NCBI RefSeq assembly: GCF_009846525.1
Contig: NZ_CP024621.1
Coordinates: 2,976,001-3,040,000 of the forward strand
DNA: 64,000 nt
Source: Halomonas meridiana
GTDB lineage: Bacteria; Pseudomonadota; Gammaproteobacteria; Pseudomonadales; Halomonadaceae
Direction of reading: 5' to 3'
Numbering within the stretch: position 1 is the first letter of the stretch; each line of letters starts with the position of its first letter. This document shows positions 9,888 to 18,662 of the stretch, piece after piece. The position numbers and the translations under genes were made by a program. The notes beneath the pieces are model-generated. The model made no database searches and was not told the origin of the DNA. It saw only the letters and a program-made list of their open reading frames with translations.

Positions 9888-10247
9888 TTACGCGTCCACC
9901 GCCGTCGTCACGGTAATCTCGACTTTCAACTCGTCGGCAGGCATTGGCGCGCATACGCAGGTGCGTGCCGGTGCATGACCTTCCGGTACCCAGGCATCCC
10001 ATACCGCGTTCATGGCGGCAAAATCACCGCCATCTTTCAGGTAAATCGTGGCGCTCAGCAGCTGCTCACGGCTGGAGCCGATCTCTGTCAGCAGTGCATC
10101 GACCCGCGCCAGCATGCTCTCGGTCTGGGCGGTGATATCGCCATGGCGCGCGTCGGGGCCCGCCACCTGGCCGCACAAATAGGCCACGCCCTGATGAATC
10201 ACCGCACGGCTCATGCGGGCTTTTGTATCATGACGCTGAATGCTCAT
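9888..10247 (-). CDS. RidA family (YjgF/YER057c/UK114) protein
   Basis: A 119-residue member of the RidA superfamily. Archetypal RidA hydrolyses reactive enamines and imines such as 2-aminoacrylate, formed by PLP enzymes, to keto acids and ammonia. The sequence contains [10 protein letters not shown] near the start, [22 protein letters not shown], and [25 protein letters not shown] at the C-terminus. The conserved catalytic Arg is present in PARTCV, as in RidA subfamilies that retain deaminase activity. AGGAG precedes the ATG by seven bases. It lies just downstream of the Lrp-family gene on the same strand, with a terminator-like hairpin between them. A role in amino-acid metabolism is inferred from this neighbour. 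Confidence 0.88.
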   Translation of the reverse strand: MSIQRHDTKARMSRAVIHQGVAYLCGQVAGPDARHGDITAQTESMLARVDALLTEIGSSREQLLSATIYLKDGGDFAAMNAVWDAWVPEGHAPARTCVCAPMPADELKVEITVTTAVDA

Positions 10248-10270
10248 GGTTCGTTCTCCTAGGTCGATGC

Positions 10271-10306
10271 AAAAAGGCAGTGTAAACCGCTACCCAGCCG
10301 CTGCCT
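10271..10306 (-). terminator. Probable intrinsic terminator after the Lrp-family gene
   Basis: Reading the minus strand, AGGCAG (10306-10301) pairs with CTGCCT (10280-10275) across a 20-base loop, followed by TTTTT (10275-10271). It lies 22 bases past the Lrp-family stop codon and ahead of the RidA gene, so it would at least partly separate the two transcripts. The long loop makes it a modest call. Confidence 0.45.
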
Positions 10307-10327
10307 ATGCTTCTTAGCCAGCGAACC

Positions 10328-10804
10328 TTAAGTGGGTACGGGGCGGTGTTCAAACACGCGGCGCAGTACGAAGCTCGTGTGGGCCCCGGTGACCCCTTCG
10401 ATACGGTTGATCACGTGGAGGAGCAGGTGTTGGTAATCATCCATGTCCTTCACCAGAATTTTGAGCTGAAAATCCGCCGCTTGTCCGGTAATGATCAAAC
10501 ACTCCACCACGTTGGGAATGTTACGGATATGACGTTCGAAGTTATCGAAGCGCTCGGGCGTGTGCTGGTCCATCGAGATATGCAAAAGCGCCATGAGCTG
10601 ATACCCGAGCGGGCGCGCATCCACCACTGCCCGATATTGGGTAATCAGCCCATGCTCCTCCAAGGCCCGCACGCGCCGTAAACAGGGCGAAGGCGATAGC
10701 CCGATGCGCTCGGCAAGCTCCTGATTGCTGATGCGTCCCTCCTGCTGCAGGACCTCCAGAATACGGCGGTCGAAACGGTCGAGCGTCAAAGGCGTGGTAG
10801 CCAT
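10328..10804 (-). CDS. Lrp/AsnC family transcriptional regulator
   Basis: A 158-residue Lrp/AsnC protein: an N-terminal winged helix-turn-helix (LDRFDRRILEVLQQEGRISNQELAERIGLSPSPCLRRVRALEEHG) and a C-terminal RAM effector-binding domain with IPNVVECLIITGQADF-type sequence and VKDMDDYQ. The start at 10804 has AGGAG eight bases upstream; an upstream in-frame ATG at 10822 is less well placed. It is transcribed divergently from leuA across a 248-bp AT-rich region, so it is a natural candidate to regulate leuA and itself. In this family amino acids, often leucine, modulate DNA binding; the real ligand here is not known. Confidence 0.9.
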   Translation of the reverse strand: MATTPLTLDRFDRRILEVLQQEGRISNQELAERIGLSPSPCLRRVRALEEHGLITQYRAVVDARPLGYQLMALLHISMDQHTPERFDNFERHIRNIPNVVECLIITGQAADFQLKILVKDMDDYQHLLLHVINRIEGVTGAHTSFVLRRVFEHRPVPT

Positions 10805-11052
10805 GTCGGTAACTCCTGCCAATTTAAAAATAGTTATTGATATATTCTGCCATTAAATCCTGTAAAAGCCATATTTTCGCAATAACCTGTCGCGGCCCAT
10901 GCCTTAGACTGTGTTGACTGCCACAAGCGGTCCTCGATTGACGCCTTACCCAGGCGTCCCCCAAGGCTCTTCTTACCCTGACAGAGCACGCTCGAGCGGC
11001 TTGCGCCACAAGCGGCCGCCCCCAACAACTCACCGTTTTCAGGAAACTCACC
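10805..11052. promoter_or_regulatory. Divergent Lrp-family/leuA control region with 11-bp direct repeat
   Basis: This 248-bp gap separates divergent genes. Its Lrp-proximal part (about 10818-10858) is strikingly AT-rich against a GC-rich background, with AATTTAAAAATAGTTATTG, as expected of an Lrp-type binding region. Towards leuA an 11-base direct repeat, GCCACAAGCGG, occurs at 10920-10930 and 11005-11015, 85 bases apart. I found no Leu-codon leader peptide and no T-box-like element, so attenuation of leuA is not supported. Confidence 0.45.
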
Positions 11053-12735
11053 ATGCCTGCTTTTGATCATCGCAAATATCGTCCTGCTCCTCGGGTGCCC
11101 ACGTTTGACCGTCAGTGGCCCGACCGGGAGCTGACCCAAGCGCCCATCTGGGTGAGCGAAGACCTACGCGATGGCAATCAGGCCCTGCTCGAGCCGATGA
11201 CGGTCGAACAGAAACAGCGCTTCTGGCATCAGATCATCAAGGTCGGTATCAAGGAAGTGATGGTCGGCTTTCCCTCCGCTAGCCAGCCGGATTACGATTT
11301 CGTGCGCTGGTTGATCGAAGAGGATCAAATTCCTGACGACGTGACCATCGCCGTGCTCGTGCAGTGCCGGGAACACCTGATCGAAAAAACGTTCGCGTCA
11401 TTGGTGGGCGTCAAGCGCGCCATCATCCACCTGTACAACTCCACGTCCACGATCCAACGGGAGCGGGTGTTCGAGATGGACCGCGACGGTATCACCGATA
11501 TCGCCGTTCAGGGGGCGACGTGGGTGAAGACGTATGCCGAACAGTATCCCGAGGTTGATTGGCGCTTTCAGTACTCGCCGGAGAGCTTCTCCAGCACCGA
11601 AATCGATTTCTCGCTGGCCATCTGCGAAGCGGTGATGGATGTCTGGCAGCCCACCCCAGACAACAAGTGCATTCTCAATTTGCCCACCACCGTGGAAGTG
11701 GCAGGCCCCCACCATCACGCTGATCAGATCGAGTACTTCTGCCAGCATATTAGCCGCCGCGACAGCGTGATCATTTCGGTGCATACCCATAATGACCGGG
11801 GCGGTGCCGTGGCGTCCGCGGAGCTGGCGCTGCTGGCGGGGGCCGACCGGGTCGAGGGTACCTTGTTGGGTAACGGTGAACGCACCGGCAACATGGACAT
11901 CGTCACGCTGGCCATGAACCTCTATAGCCAGGGTATCGACCCTGAGCTGGATCTTTCCAATCCCGACGAGATCATTCAAGTAGTGCACGAGTGCACCGGG
12001 ATTGCGATGCACCCCCGCCACCCCTGGGTGGGTGAGATGGTGTATACCGCTTTTTCTGGCAGCCACCAGGATGCGATTCGTAAGTCGCTCAAACATCAAA
12101 AACCCGACGAACCGTGGCAAGTGGCCTATCTGCCCATCGACCCTCACGACATTGGCCGGGATTATCAGGCCGTCATTCGGGTGAACAGCCAGTCGGGTAA
12201 AGGCGGCATGGCCTTTCTGCTGGAGCGCGACTACGGCATCAACCTGCCTCGTTGGATGATGCTCGCGCTGGCTCCCTACGTGCAAAAAGAGAGCGAACGC
12301 CGTAATAGCGAGCTTTCCAGCGAGATGATTCGCCAAGTGATGTTCGATCATTTCTCCCATGGTGCGCCGCTCGCGCTGGCCGACTATCGGCTGTCGAAGG
12401 GGCAGCAGGAGGGAATCGATATCACGCTGTGGCAAGGTGCCGACACGCTGCGTTTATCCGGCACGGGGAATGGCGCGATGTCCTCCTTCACCGACGCTTG
12501 GAAACGCCATACCGGCAGCCACGTCGCCATACTCGATTACAGCGAGCACTCGCTGGGCGGCGATAGTGAGGCCAACGCCATCGCGTTTGTGCAGCTCAAC
12601 ATCGATGGTCAGCGCGTATGCGCCGTCGCGGAAGATAGCGACACGGTGAGCGCGTCACTCAAAGCCGTGCTTTCTGGGATCAATGCGGCACAGCCTGCTC
12701 ATGCTGCCCAGCAAGTGGCGACCAGCCTCGCTTGA
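11053..12735 (+). CDS. leuA: 2-isopropylmalate synthase, LeuA type 2
   Basis: LeuA condenses acetyl-CoA with 2-oxoisovalerate, the first committed step of leucine synthesis. At 560 residues this is the longer type-2 form found in actinobacteria and some proteobacteria. The TIM-barrel domain starts with WVSEDLRDGNQALLEPM, holding the catalytic Arg-Asp pair, and has the metal ligands in HTHNDRGGAVASAELALLAGADRVEGTLLGNGERTGN. The C-terminal allosteric (LeuA dimer) domain follows with GNGAMSSFTDAWKRHTG and DSEANAIAFVQL. AGGAAACTCACC precedes the ATG. It stands alone, away from leuBCD, divergent from an Lrp-family regulator. Leucine feedback through the C-terminal domain is expected from the family. 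Confidence 0.96.
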   Translation: MPAFDHRKYRPAPRVPTFDRQWPDRELTQAPIWVSEDLRDGNQALLEPMTVEQKQRFWHQIIKVGIKEVMVGFPSASQPDYDFVRWLIEEDQIPDDVTIAVLVQCREHLIEKTFASLVGVKRAIIHLYNSTSTIQRERVFEMDRDGITDIAVQGATWVKTYAEQYPEVDWRFQYSPESFSSTEIDFSLAICEAVMDVWQPTPDNKCILNLPTTVEVAGPHHHADQIEYFCQHISRRDSVIISVHTHNDRGGAVASAELALLAGADRVEGTLLGNGERTGNMDIVTLAMNLYSQGIDPELDLSNPDEIIQVVHECTGIAMHPRHPWVGEMVYTAFSGSHQDAIRKSLKHQKPDEPWQVAYLPIDPHDIGRDYQAVIRVNSQSGKGGMAFLLERDYGINLPRWMMLALAPYVQKESERRNSELSSEMIRQVMFDHFSHGAPLALADYRLSKGQQEGIDITLWQGADTLRLSGTGNGAMSSFTDAWKRHTGSHVAILDYSEHSLGGDSEANAIAFVQLNIDGQRVCAVAEDSDTVSASLKAVLSGINAAQPAHAAQQVATSLA

Positions 12736-12742
12736 ATCGCAC

Positions 12743-12776
12743 CGTTGGCCGCCGCCCGACGGCGCAGCGGCCAACG
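12743..12776. terminator. Hairpin between convergent leuA and Usp genes
   Basis: CGTTGGCCGC (12743-12752) is a perfect 10-bp complement of GCGGCCAACG (12767-12776). The loop itself can close with CGCC/GGCG. It sits between the leuA stop at 12735 and the Usp stop at 12795. There is no T run on either side, so it is a stable structure in both 3' untranslated ends rather than a canonical intrinsic terminator. Confidence 0.5.
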
Positions 12777-12794
12777 CCATGCGGCCCTCATGGC

Positions 12795-13649
12795 TCAGCG
12801 TAAAATCAAGACCGGCAAGTGGGCGTGACGCAGCATCGCCGTGGTGGTGCTGCCCACTAGCAAATGACGAATGCGCGAGTGGCCGTATGCGCCCATCACG
12901 AGAAGATCGATTCCCTGCTCCTCTTTATAAGCACGTAGTGCTTCTTCGACCTCCCCCGCACGAATCGCCCCCTCGGCTTGGTGCCCCGCAGAGCGAAGGG
13001 TCTCGGTAGCCCACTCAAGCTGGGAGCGGTTCTCTGCGGTGTCCGCCCCGACAATCACCACGTGACACTCTGCACCGTCAAAGAGCGGGCTTTTGGCCAG
13101 CATGTCCACCCCTTTGCGGGCCGTGTTGCTACCATCGAAGGCCATGAGAATGCGCTTGGGCGGGGTGAACGTTTTGGGCACCATCAAAATGGGCCGATGA
13201 AGCTCGCGAACGACACGCTCGAGGTTAGACCCAAGGTGGCCGCTGGCCTGATGCGCCGTTTCTCCTCGCTTACCAAGCACCAGCAGTCGGATCTCTTTCT
13301 CATGTTCCGCCAGAGTATCCACGAGGGTGCCGTTGCGCTGCATGCAGGGAGGTTCTGAAAAGCCGGCCGCCTCGCTTCGCTCCCTCGCGGCATTCAACAT
13401 TAACCGCCCCTGTTCGCGGGCCAGTTTTCCGCGCTGCTCTTCGATGTCCGAGAGCTGTTCCAACAGGTGCTCCCGGGTGCCTAGGCCGAGGTGGCCCGTC
13501 AGGTCAGGCTCTGCGACCTGGGCGTGATTGTCGACGGTGTGCAGAAAACGGAGCGGGGCTGAGAGTGCCGTAGCGGCCCACACCGCATAGTCACACACAC
13601 TTTCTGAGTAGTGAGAACCGTCGATGGCTGCTAACACGTAATCAGACAT
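12795..13649 (-). CDS. Tandem universal stress protein (two Usp domains)
   Basis: A 284-residue protein with two Usp domains. The first starts MSDYVLAAIDGSHYSESVCDYAVWAA and ends LLVLGKRGETAHQASGHLGSNLERVVRELHRPILMV; the second starts PKRILMAFDGSNTARKGVDMLA and ends LLVMGAYGHSRIRHLLVGSTTTAMLRHAHLPVLIL. The second carries the ATP-binding signature G-2X-G-9X-G-(S/T), while the first has a looser version. The start at 13649 follows AGGAGA by eight bases; the upstream open frame is non-coding. Usp proteins are general stress proteins whose biochemical role is often unclear. It is divergent from the crcB operon. Confidence 0.88.
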   Translation of the reverse strand: MSDYVLAAIDGSHYSESVCDYAVWAATALSAPLRFLHTVDNHAQVAEPDLTGHLGLGTREHLLEQLSDIEEQRGKLAREQGRLMLNAARERSEAAGFSEPPCMQRNGTLVDTLAEHEKEIRLLVLGKRGETAHQASGHLGSNLERVVRELHRPILMVPKTFTPPKRILMAFDGSNTARKGVDMLAKSPLFDGAECHVVIVGADTAENRSQLEWATETLRSAGHQAEGAIRAGEVEEALRAYKEEQGIDLLVMGAYGHSRIRHLLVGSTTTAMLRHAHLPVLILR

Positions 13650-13713
13650 AAGGGCGTCTCCTTGCGCGGGTGCATGAAAAGTTATCGTTATTCTGACTCT
13701 TTTGTACACGAAG

Positions 13714-13748
13714 AGGCGGATCGGCAACACCGTAGCGCCTGCTTTTTT
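13714..13748 (+). terminator. Terminator-like hairpin upstream of crcB
   Basis: On the plus strand AGGCG (13714-13718) pairs with CGCCT (13736-13740), with an inner CGG-CAACA-CCG stem separated by a small internal loop, followed by GC and six T (13743-13748). It lies 88 bases upstream of the first crcB start, in the gap to the divergent Usp gene. Position and form fit a leader attenuator. I looked for the consensus fluoride riboswitch aptamer and could not recognise it, so regulation of crcB by this element is only a possibility. Confidence 0.4.
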
Positions 13749-13835
13749 GCTCGACTGCCGCTGTCTGCGCGCGCTCCCTTGCGGTGTTACACTTAGCCGC
13801 CTAGCGATTTTCACCAACACAGCGCGAGGCGTCAT

Positions 13836-14213
13836 ATGGGACATGGCATCACCAACGTCGTACTTGTCGGCTTGGGCGGCGCACTGGGCGGGATGGCACG
13901 CTTTGCCGTCTCCAATGCCATGGCCCATTTACTGGGTAAAGTCTTCCCGTGGGGCACGCTGCTTGTAAATGCCAGCGGTGCATTTCTTGCTGGAGGGCTG
14001 CTAGGCATTTACGGCGTGCCTAACGCACAGCCGTTTTGGCTATTTGCGATAGCGGGCCTGCTCGGTGGCTATACCACGGTGTCATCGTTTAGCTTACAGA
14101 CCCTTGAGCTGTTCCAGCGCGGCCAGGCGATGCGTGCCGCGCTCAACATGGTCGCTACGCTACTGCTGGGCATCGCCATGGCAGCATTGGGCTGGTGGCT
14201 GGCCCAGGGTTGA
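13836..14213 (+). CDS. crcB: CrcB/Fluc-type fluoride channel subunit 1
   Basis: CrcB (Fluc) proteins form dual-topology dimers that export fluoride passively across the inner membrane. This 125-residue member has four predicted membrane helices and the family elements GGALGGMARFAVSNAM, FPWGTLLVNASGAFLAG and the pore segment GGYTTVSSFSLQTLEL. In the pore segment the first of the two usual phenylalanines (TTFSxFS) is valine here, and the usual Glu of SLET is Gln. The partner gene 13 bases downstream keeps the canonical residues, so the two probably form a heterodimer with one altered pore. The start at 13836 follows GCGAGG. Confidence 0.9.
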   Translation: MGHGITNVVLVGLGGALGGMARFAVSNAMAHLLGKVFPWGTLLVNASGAFLAGGLLGIYGVPNAQPFWLFAIAGLLGGYTTVSSFSLQTLELFQRGQAMRAALNMVATLLLGIAMAALGWWLAQG

Positions 14214-14226
14214 AGAGGAGCCCTCG

Positions 14227-14622
14227 ATGAACGTTAACGCCTATCTCGCCGTCGGCCTTGGCAGCGCTCTGGGGAGCGTGCTGCGCTATGGCGTCTCGCT
14301 GGTGTCGATGGCCGTGCTAGGTAGTCACTTCCCTTGGGGGACGCTGCTGGTCAACGTGTTGGGGTCCTGCCTCATCGGCTGGCTAGCCGCGACGACGTCC
14401 CGCCTGCCTCGAGGCGCGCTGGCACGACATCAACCGCTGCTGATAGCAGGATTTTGCGGCGGCTTCACTACCTTTTCGCTCTTTAGCCTGGAAACGCTGC
14501 ACCTGACGCAGCAGAGCCACCTAGGGCTGGCGCTGCTTTACGGCGTAGGCAGCTTACCACTGTGCGTCGCCGCCGCCTGGGTGGGCGAGTGCCTGGCCTT
14601 TTTGAAAGCAACCGTGACCTAA
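14227..14622 (+). CDS. crcB: CrcB/Fluc-type fluoride channel subunit 2
   Basis: The second CrcB protein of the pair has 131 residues and four predicted membrane helices. It contains VGLGSALGSVLRYGVSL, FPWGTLLVNVLGSCLIGWL and the full pore signature GGFTTFSLFSLETLHL, with both phenylalanines that line the fluoride path in characterised Fluc channels. The start ATG at 14227 follows GAGGAG by five bases. It is separated from crcB subunit 1 by 13 bases and from the following transporter gene by four bases, so all three are one operon. Paired CrcB genes typically encode obligate heterodimers in Gram-positive bacteria; whether that holds here is inference. Confidence 0.92.
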   Translation: MNVNAYLAVGLGSALGSVLRYGVSLVSMAVLGSHFPWGTLLVNVLGSCLIGWLAATTSRLPRGALARHQPLLIAGFCGGFTTFSLFSLETLHLTQQSHLGLALLYGVGSLPLCVAAAWVGECLAFLKATVT

Positions 14623-14626
14623 TCTC

Positions 14627-15616
14627 TTGAAACGCGAACAGCTCGAACAGCAGCAGTCATGGATCTATCTAGCGTTTATCGCGCTTGGGCTCTGCCTTGG
14701 CCTGCTGGCGCCAGAAGCGATGGCAGCGTTTGGGCAGGCGCTATGGCCGCTGCTCGGTTTCCTGCTCTTCGCCACCTTCACCCAAATCCCGCTGCTGCAA
14801 ATAACGCAAAGTCTTCAAGATACGCGCTTCATGACGGCGCTGTTGGTAGGCAACTTTGTTGTGATTCCTGCGCTGCTGGGCGTGTTAGTGGTGTGGCTTC
14901 CCCTCCCGCCACCCGTGCTGGCGGGCATCCTATTGGTGCTACTGATGCCTTGCACCGACTGGTTTGTTACTTTTGCACATTTAGGTAAAGGCGACGCTGC
15001 CCGAGCCATTGCCGCGACGCCCCTGTTGCTGCTCGTGCAGATGGCGGCACTACCGGCCTATCTATGGCTATTGCTAGGCAGCGAATGGTTGCGATTGACA
15101 CTCTCCCCTGCGCTACTGAGCGCCTTTTTGAGCTTGATGGTGCTGCCCCTGCTGCTCGCCTGGTTCACCGAGCGCGCAGCGCAGAAATTCATCACCATCG
15201 AACGGGCTACCCGTGCACTGGGTTGGATGCCGGTACCACTCTTGGCATGCGTGGTGCTGATCATTGCGGCTACTCAAGTCGCTCAAGTGTTGGCCTTGCG
15301 TCAGCTTCTCTGGCAGGCAGTGTTGATCTTCGTAGGCTTCTTGATCGTTGCAGCGTGGCTGGGCAAAGCGCTTGGCCACCTCTTTAACCTGCCGCCCACC
15401 AGTACTCGCACCCTGGTGTTTAGCTTCGGCACCCGTAATTCCTTCGTCATGTTACCCATTGCGCTCACCCTGCCCAACGGTTGGCAAGCTGCGGTGGTCA
15501 TCATCGTATGCCAATCGCTGGTCGAGCTGCTGGGTATGGTCGCATACCTTCGCTGGGTGCCGAAGCGGCTAATCCCCAGCTCAGGTCACAAAAAAGCCGA
15601 CGCTTACGGCAAGTAA
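14627..15616 (+). CDS. BASS/ACR3-superfamily membrane transporter
   Basis: A 329-residue protein with about ten predicted membrane helices, of the bile acid:sodium symporter / arsenite permease (ACR3) superfamily. VLLMPCTDWFVTFAHLGKGD corresponds to the region that carries the conserved ACR3 cysteine, and FSFGTRNSFVMLPIALTLP to the conserved FxxxxRNs segment. It is often labelled arsenic resistance protein, but the substrate cannot be read from the sequence and there is no arsR or arsC nearby. It begins with TTG (14627), four bases after the crcB stop, so it is translated with the fluoride channel pair. Its last codons form part of the terminator for the convergent sulP gene. Confidence 0.8.
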   Translation: MKREQLEQQQSWIYLAFIALGLCLGLLAPEAMAAFGQALWPLLGFLLFATFTQIPLLQITQSLQDTRFMTALLVGNFVVIPALLGVLVVWLPLPPPVLAGILLVLLMPCTDWFVTFAHLGKGDAARAIAATPLLLLVQMAALPAYLWLLLGSEWLRLTLSPALLSAFLSLMVLPLLLAWFTERAAQKFITIERATRALGWMPVPLLACVVLIIAATQVAQVLALRQLLWQAVLIFVGFLIVAAWLGKALGHLFNLPPTSTRTLVFSFGTRNSFVMLPIALTLPNGWQAAVVIIVCQSLVELLGMVAYLRWVPKRLIPSSGHKKADAYGK

Positions 15617-15624
15617 GCGTCGGC
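15590..15624 (-). terminator. Intrinsic terminator of sulP, inside the end of the convergent transporter gene
   Basis: GCCGACGCTTAC (15596-15607) and GTAAGCGTCGGC (15613-15624) form a perfect 12-bp stem with a five-base loop. Read on the minus strand it is followed at once by TTTTTT, a textbook intrinsic terminator 23 bases after the sulP stop. The whole left arm and its A tract are also the last codons (KKADAYGK) and stop region of the plus-strand transporter gene. Confidence 0.88.
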
Positions 15625-15646
15625 GATGACAGGGTGCACGTGAGAG

Positions 15647-17137
<1,491 letters not shown>

Positions 17138-17646
17138 TCAGGGAGTCCATGGTTAGGGGGTTAAAGACATTGCGCGCCGCAGCCGCACACAAAGGCAGCA
17201 CAAGAGCGCACGTTAGGAATAGATTGTCGGATGAATGCTACCAATCGAAGACGCACATGCGCCGATAGCTAAATAGCGGCAACGGGGTGCCATAGCACCG
17301 ATATAACGCGAAGAGCGTTATGGCGCTAATAAGGAGGGGAAAACCTAGGGTGGAGTCATCAGCCCTGGTGTCGGCAGAGCAACGGCTGCCATGACATTGT
17401 TCATTACAGATAAACCTTACTGTTCTATCATCGTTATTCAGGCGAGGAGCGGCAGCCAAGTGCGCTCCAGTCTTCTTGAGCGCGATATTCTACCAGCAAA
17501 CAGGCCCGTTCGCACCCGTCGCCCTAGACGTTTAGACGATGACCTTTCCCCCAAGCTTGGCTTACCATGGCACCCACACGGCGATACTACCGTCGCCTTC
17601 TCGACATCTTGATCTTCCCCACGCTACCGAACGAGAGGACCCGCAC
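17138..17646. other. 509-bp divergent intergenic region between sulP and isocitrate dehydrogenase
   Basis: No convincing gene is present; short open frames here lack a start signal and conserved content. Two adjacent hairpins are visible: GGTGC-CATA-GCACC (17286-17299) and ATAACGC-GAAGA-GCGTTAT (17303-17321), both perfect. They lie about 150 bases upstream of sulP and over 300 upstream of the dehydrogenase, and may be part of a sulP leader or operator sites. A purine-rich stretch at 17330-17352 has no obvious start codon behind it. The last 60 bases hold the Shine-Dalgarno GAGAGGA for the dehydrogenase. Confidence 0.5.
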
Positions 17647-18660
17647 ATGAGCCAGACAGTCGCAGTGATCAAAGGTGACGGCATCGGCCCTGAGATCATG
17701 GACGCCACCCTGCAAGTGCTCGACGCACTCGAGTGCGGGTTGACCTACGAATTCATCGATGCGGGCTTGGTCGCACTCGACAAGCACGGCACGCTGATTC
17801 CTCAAGCCTCGTTGGATGCCATCGAAAAGCACGGCATTGCCCTGAAAGGCCCGCTCACCACGCCGATTGGTAAGGGCTTTTCATCGATTAACGTGCAGCT
17901 ACGCCGCCACTTTGACCTCTATGCCAACGTGCGCCCCGCCATCAGCTTTCCGGGCACCCGCTCCCGCTACGATGATATCGACATGATCACCGTGCGGGAA
18001 AACACTGAAGGGGCTTACCTCTCCGACGGTCAAGAAATGATCGATGACGGCAATACCGGCATCTCGGTGATCAAAGTGACCCGCCAAGGCTCCGAGCGCA
18101 TCGTGCGCTACGCCTTCGAGCTGGCCAAGCAGAATGGCCGCAAAAAAGTCACCGCCGTTCACAAAGCCAACATTATCAAAACCAGCTCCGGCCTATTTTT
18201 AGACGTAGCCCGCGACATCGCCAGCGAGTATCCCGAAATCGAATTCCAAGAGATGATCGTGGATAACGCCTGCATGCAGCTGGTCATGAACCCTCATCAG
18301 TTCGATGTGGTCGTCACCACCAACCTGTTCGGCGATATTCTTTCTGACCTGTGCGCTGGCCTAGTAGGCGGCTTGGGCCTCGCCCCAGGGGCAAACATCG
18401 GTAAAAAAGCGGCGATTTTCGAAGCGGTACACGGCTCGGCGCCGGACATTGCAGGCAAGAAAATTGCCAATCCCTGCGCCCTGCTGCTCGCCGCCGCCCA
18501 GATGCTCGACCACCTCGGCATGACCGCCAAGGGGGATGCCATTCGTCAGGGGATTCGCGCCGTGCTAGAGAATCGCCGCGATATGGTCACGCCCGACATG
18601 GGCGGCACCGGCACCACCGATACCTTCGCCCAGGCGCTGGTGGAGCACTTAAAAGGCTGA
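17647..18660 (+). CDS. NAD-dependent isocitrate dehydrogenase family protein
   Basis: A 337-residue member of the isocitrate/isopropylmalate dehydrogenase family, closest to the short NAD-type isocitrate dehydrogenases. Visible features are VAVIKGDGIGPEIMD at the N-terminus, substrate-binding FSSINVQLRRHFDLYANVRPAISFPGTRSRYDDIDMITVRENTEGAY, KVTAVHKANIIKTSSGLFLD (catalytic Lys), VDNACMQLVMNPHQFDVVVTTNLFGDILSDLCAGLVGGLG with the metal-binding aspartates, and AVHGSAPDIAGKKIANP. The ATG at 17647 is preceded by GAGAGGA. It oxidises isocitrate to 2-oxoglutarate in the TCA cycle if the name is right; homoisocitrate dehydrogenase is the main alternative. It ends two bases from the convergent ZIP gene. 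Confidence 0.88.
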   Translation: MSQTVAVIKGDGIGPEIMDATLQVLDALECGLTYEFIDAGLVALDKHGTLIPQASLDAIEKHGIALKGPLTTPIGKGFSSINVQLRRHFDLYANVRPAISFPGTRSRYDDIDMITVRENTEGAYLSDGQEMIDDGNTGISVIKVTRQGSERIVRYAFELAKQNGRKKVTAVHKANIIKTSSGLFLDVARDIASEYPEIEFQEMIVDNACMQLVMNPHQFDVVVTTNLFGDILSDLCAGLVGGLGLAPGANIGKKAAIFEAVHGSAPDIAGKKIANPCALLLAAAQMLDHLGMTAKGDAIRQGIRAVLENRRDMVTPDMGGTGTTDTFAQALVEHLKG

Positions 18661-18662
18661 GC

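Noticed and set aside
10805-11052. A leucine leader peptide or T-box ahead of leuA
   Set aside because: No short frame with Leu codons and no terminator/antiterminator pair could be found.
11398-12435. A 345-codon open frame opposite leuA
   Set aside because: leuA is certain from its motifs; the antisense frame has shadow composition only.
17238-17459. A small open frame in the long sulP/isocitrate dehydrogenase gap
   Set aside because: No ribosome binding site, no conserved features, and it covers two hairpins.
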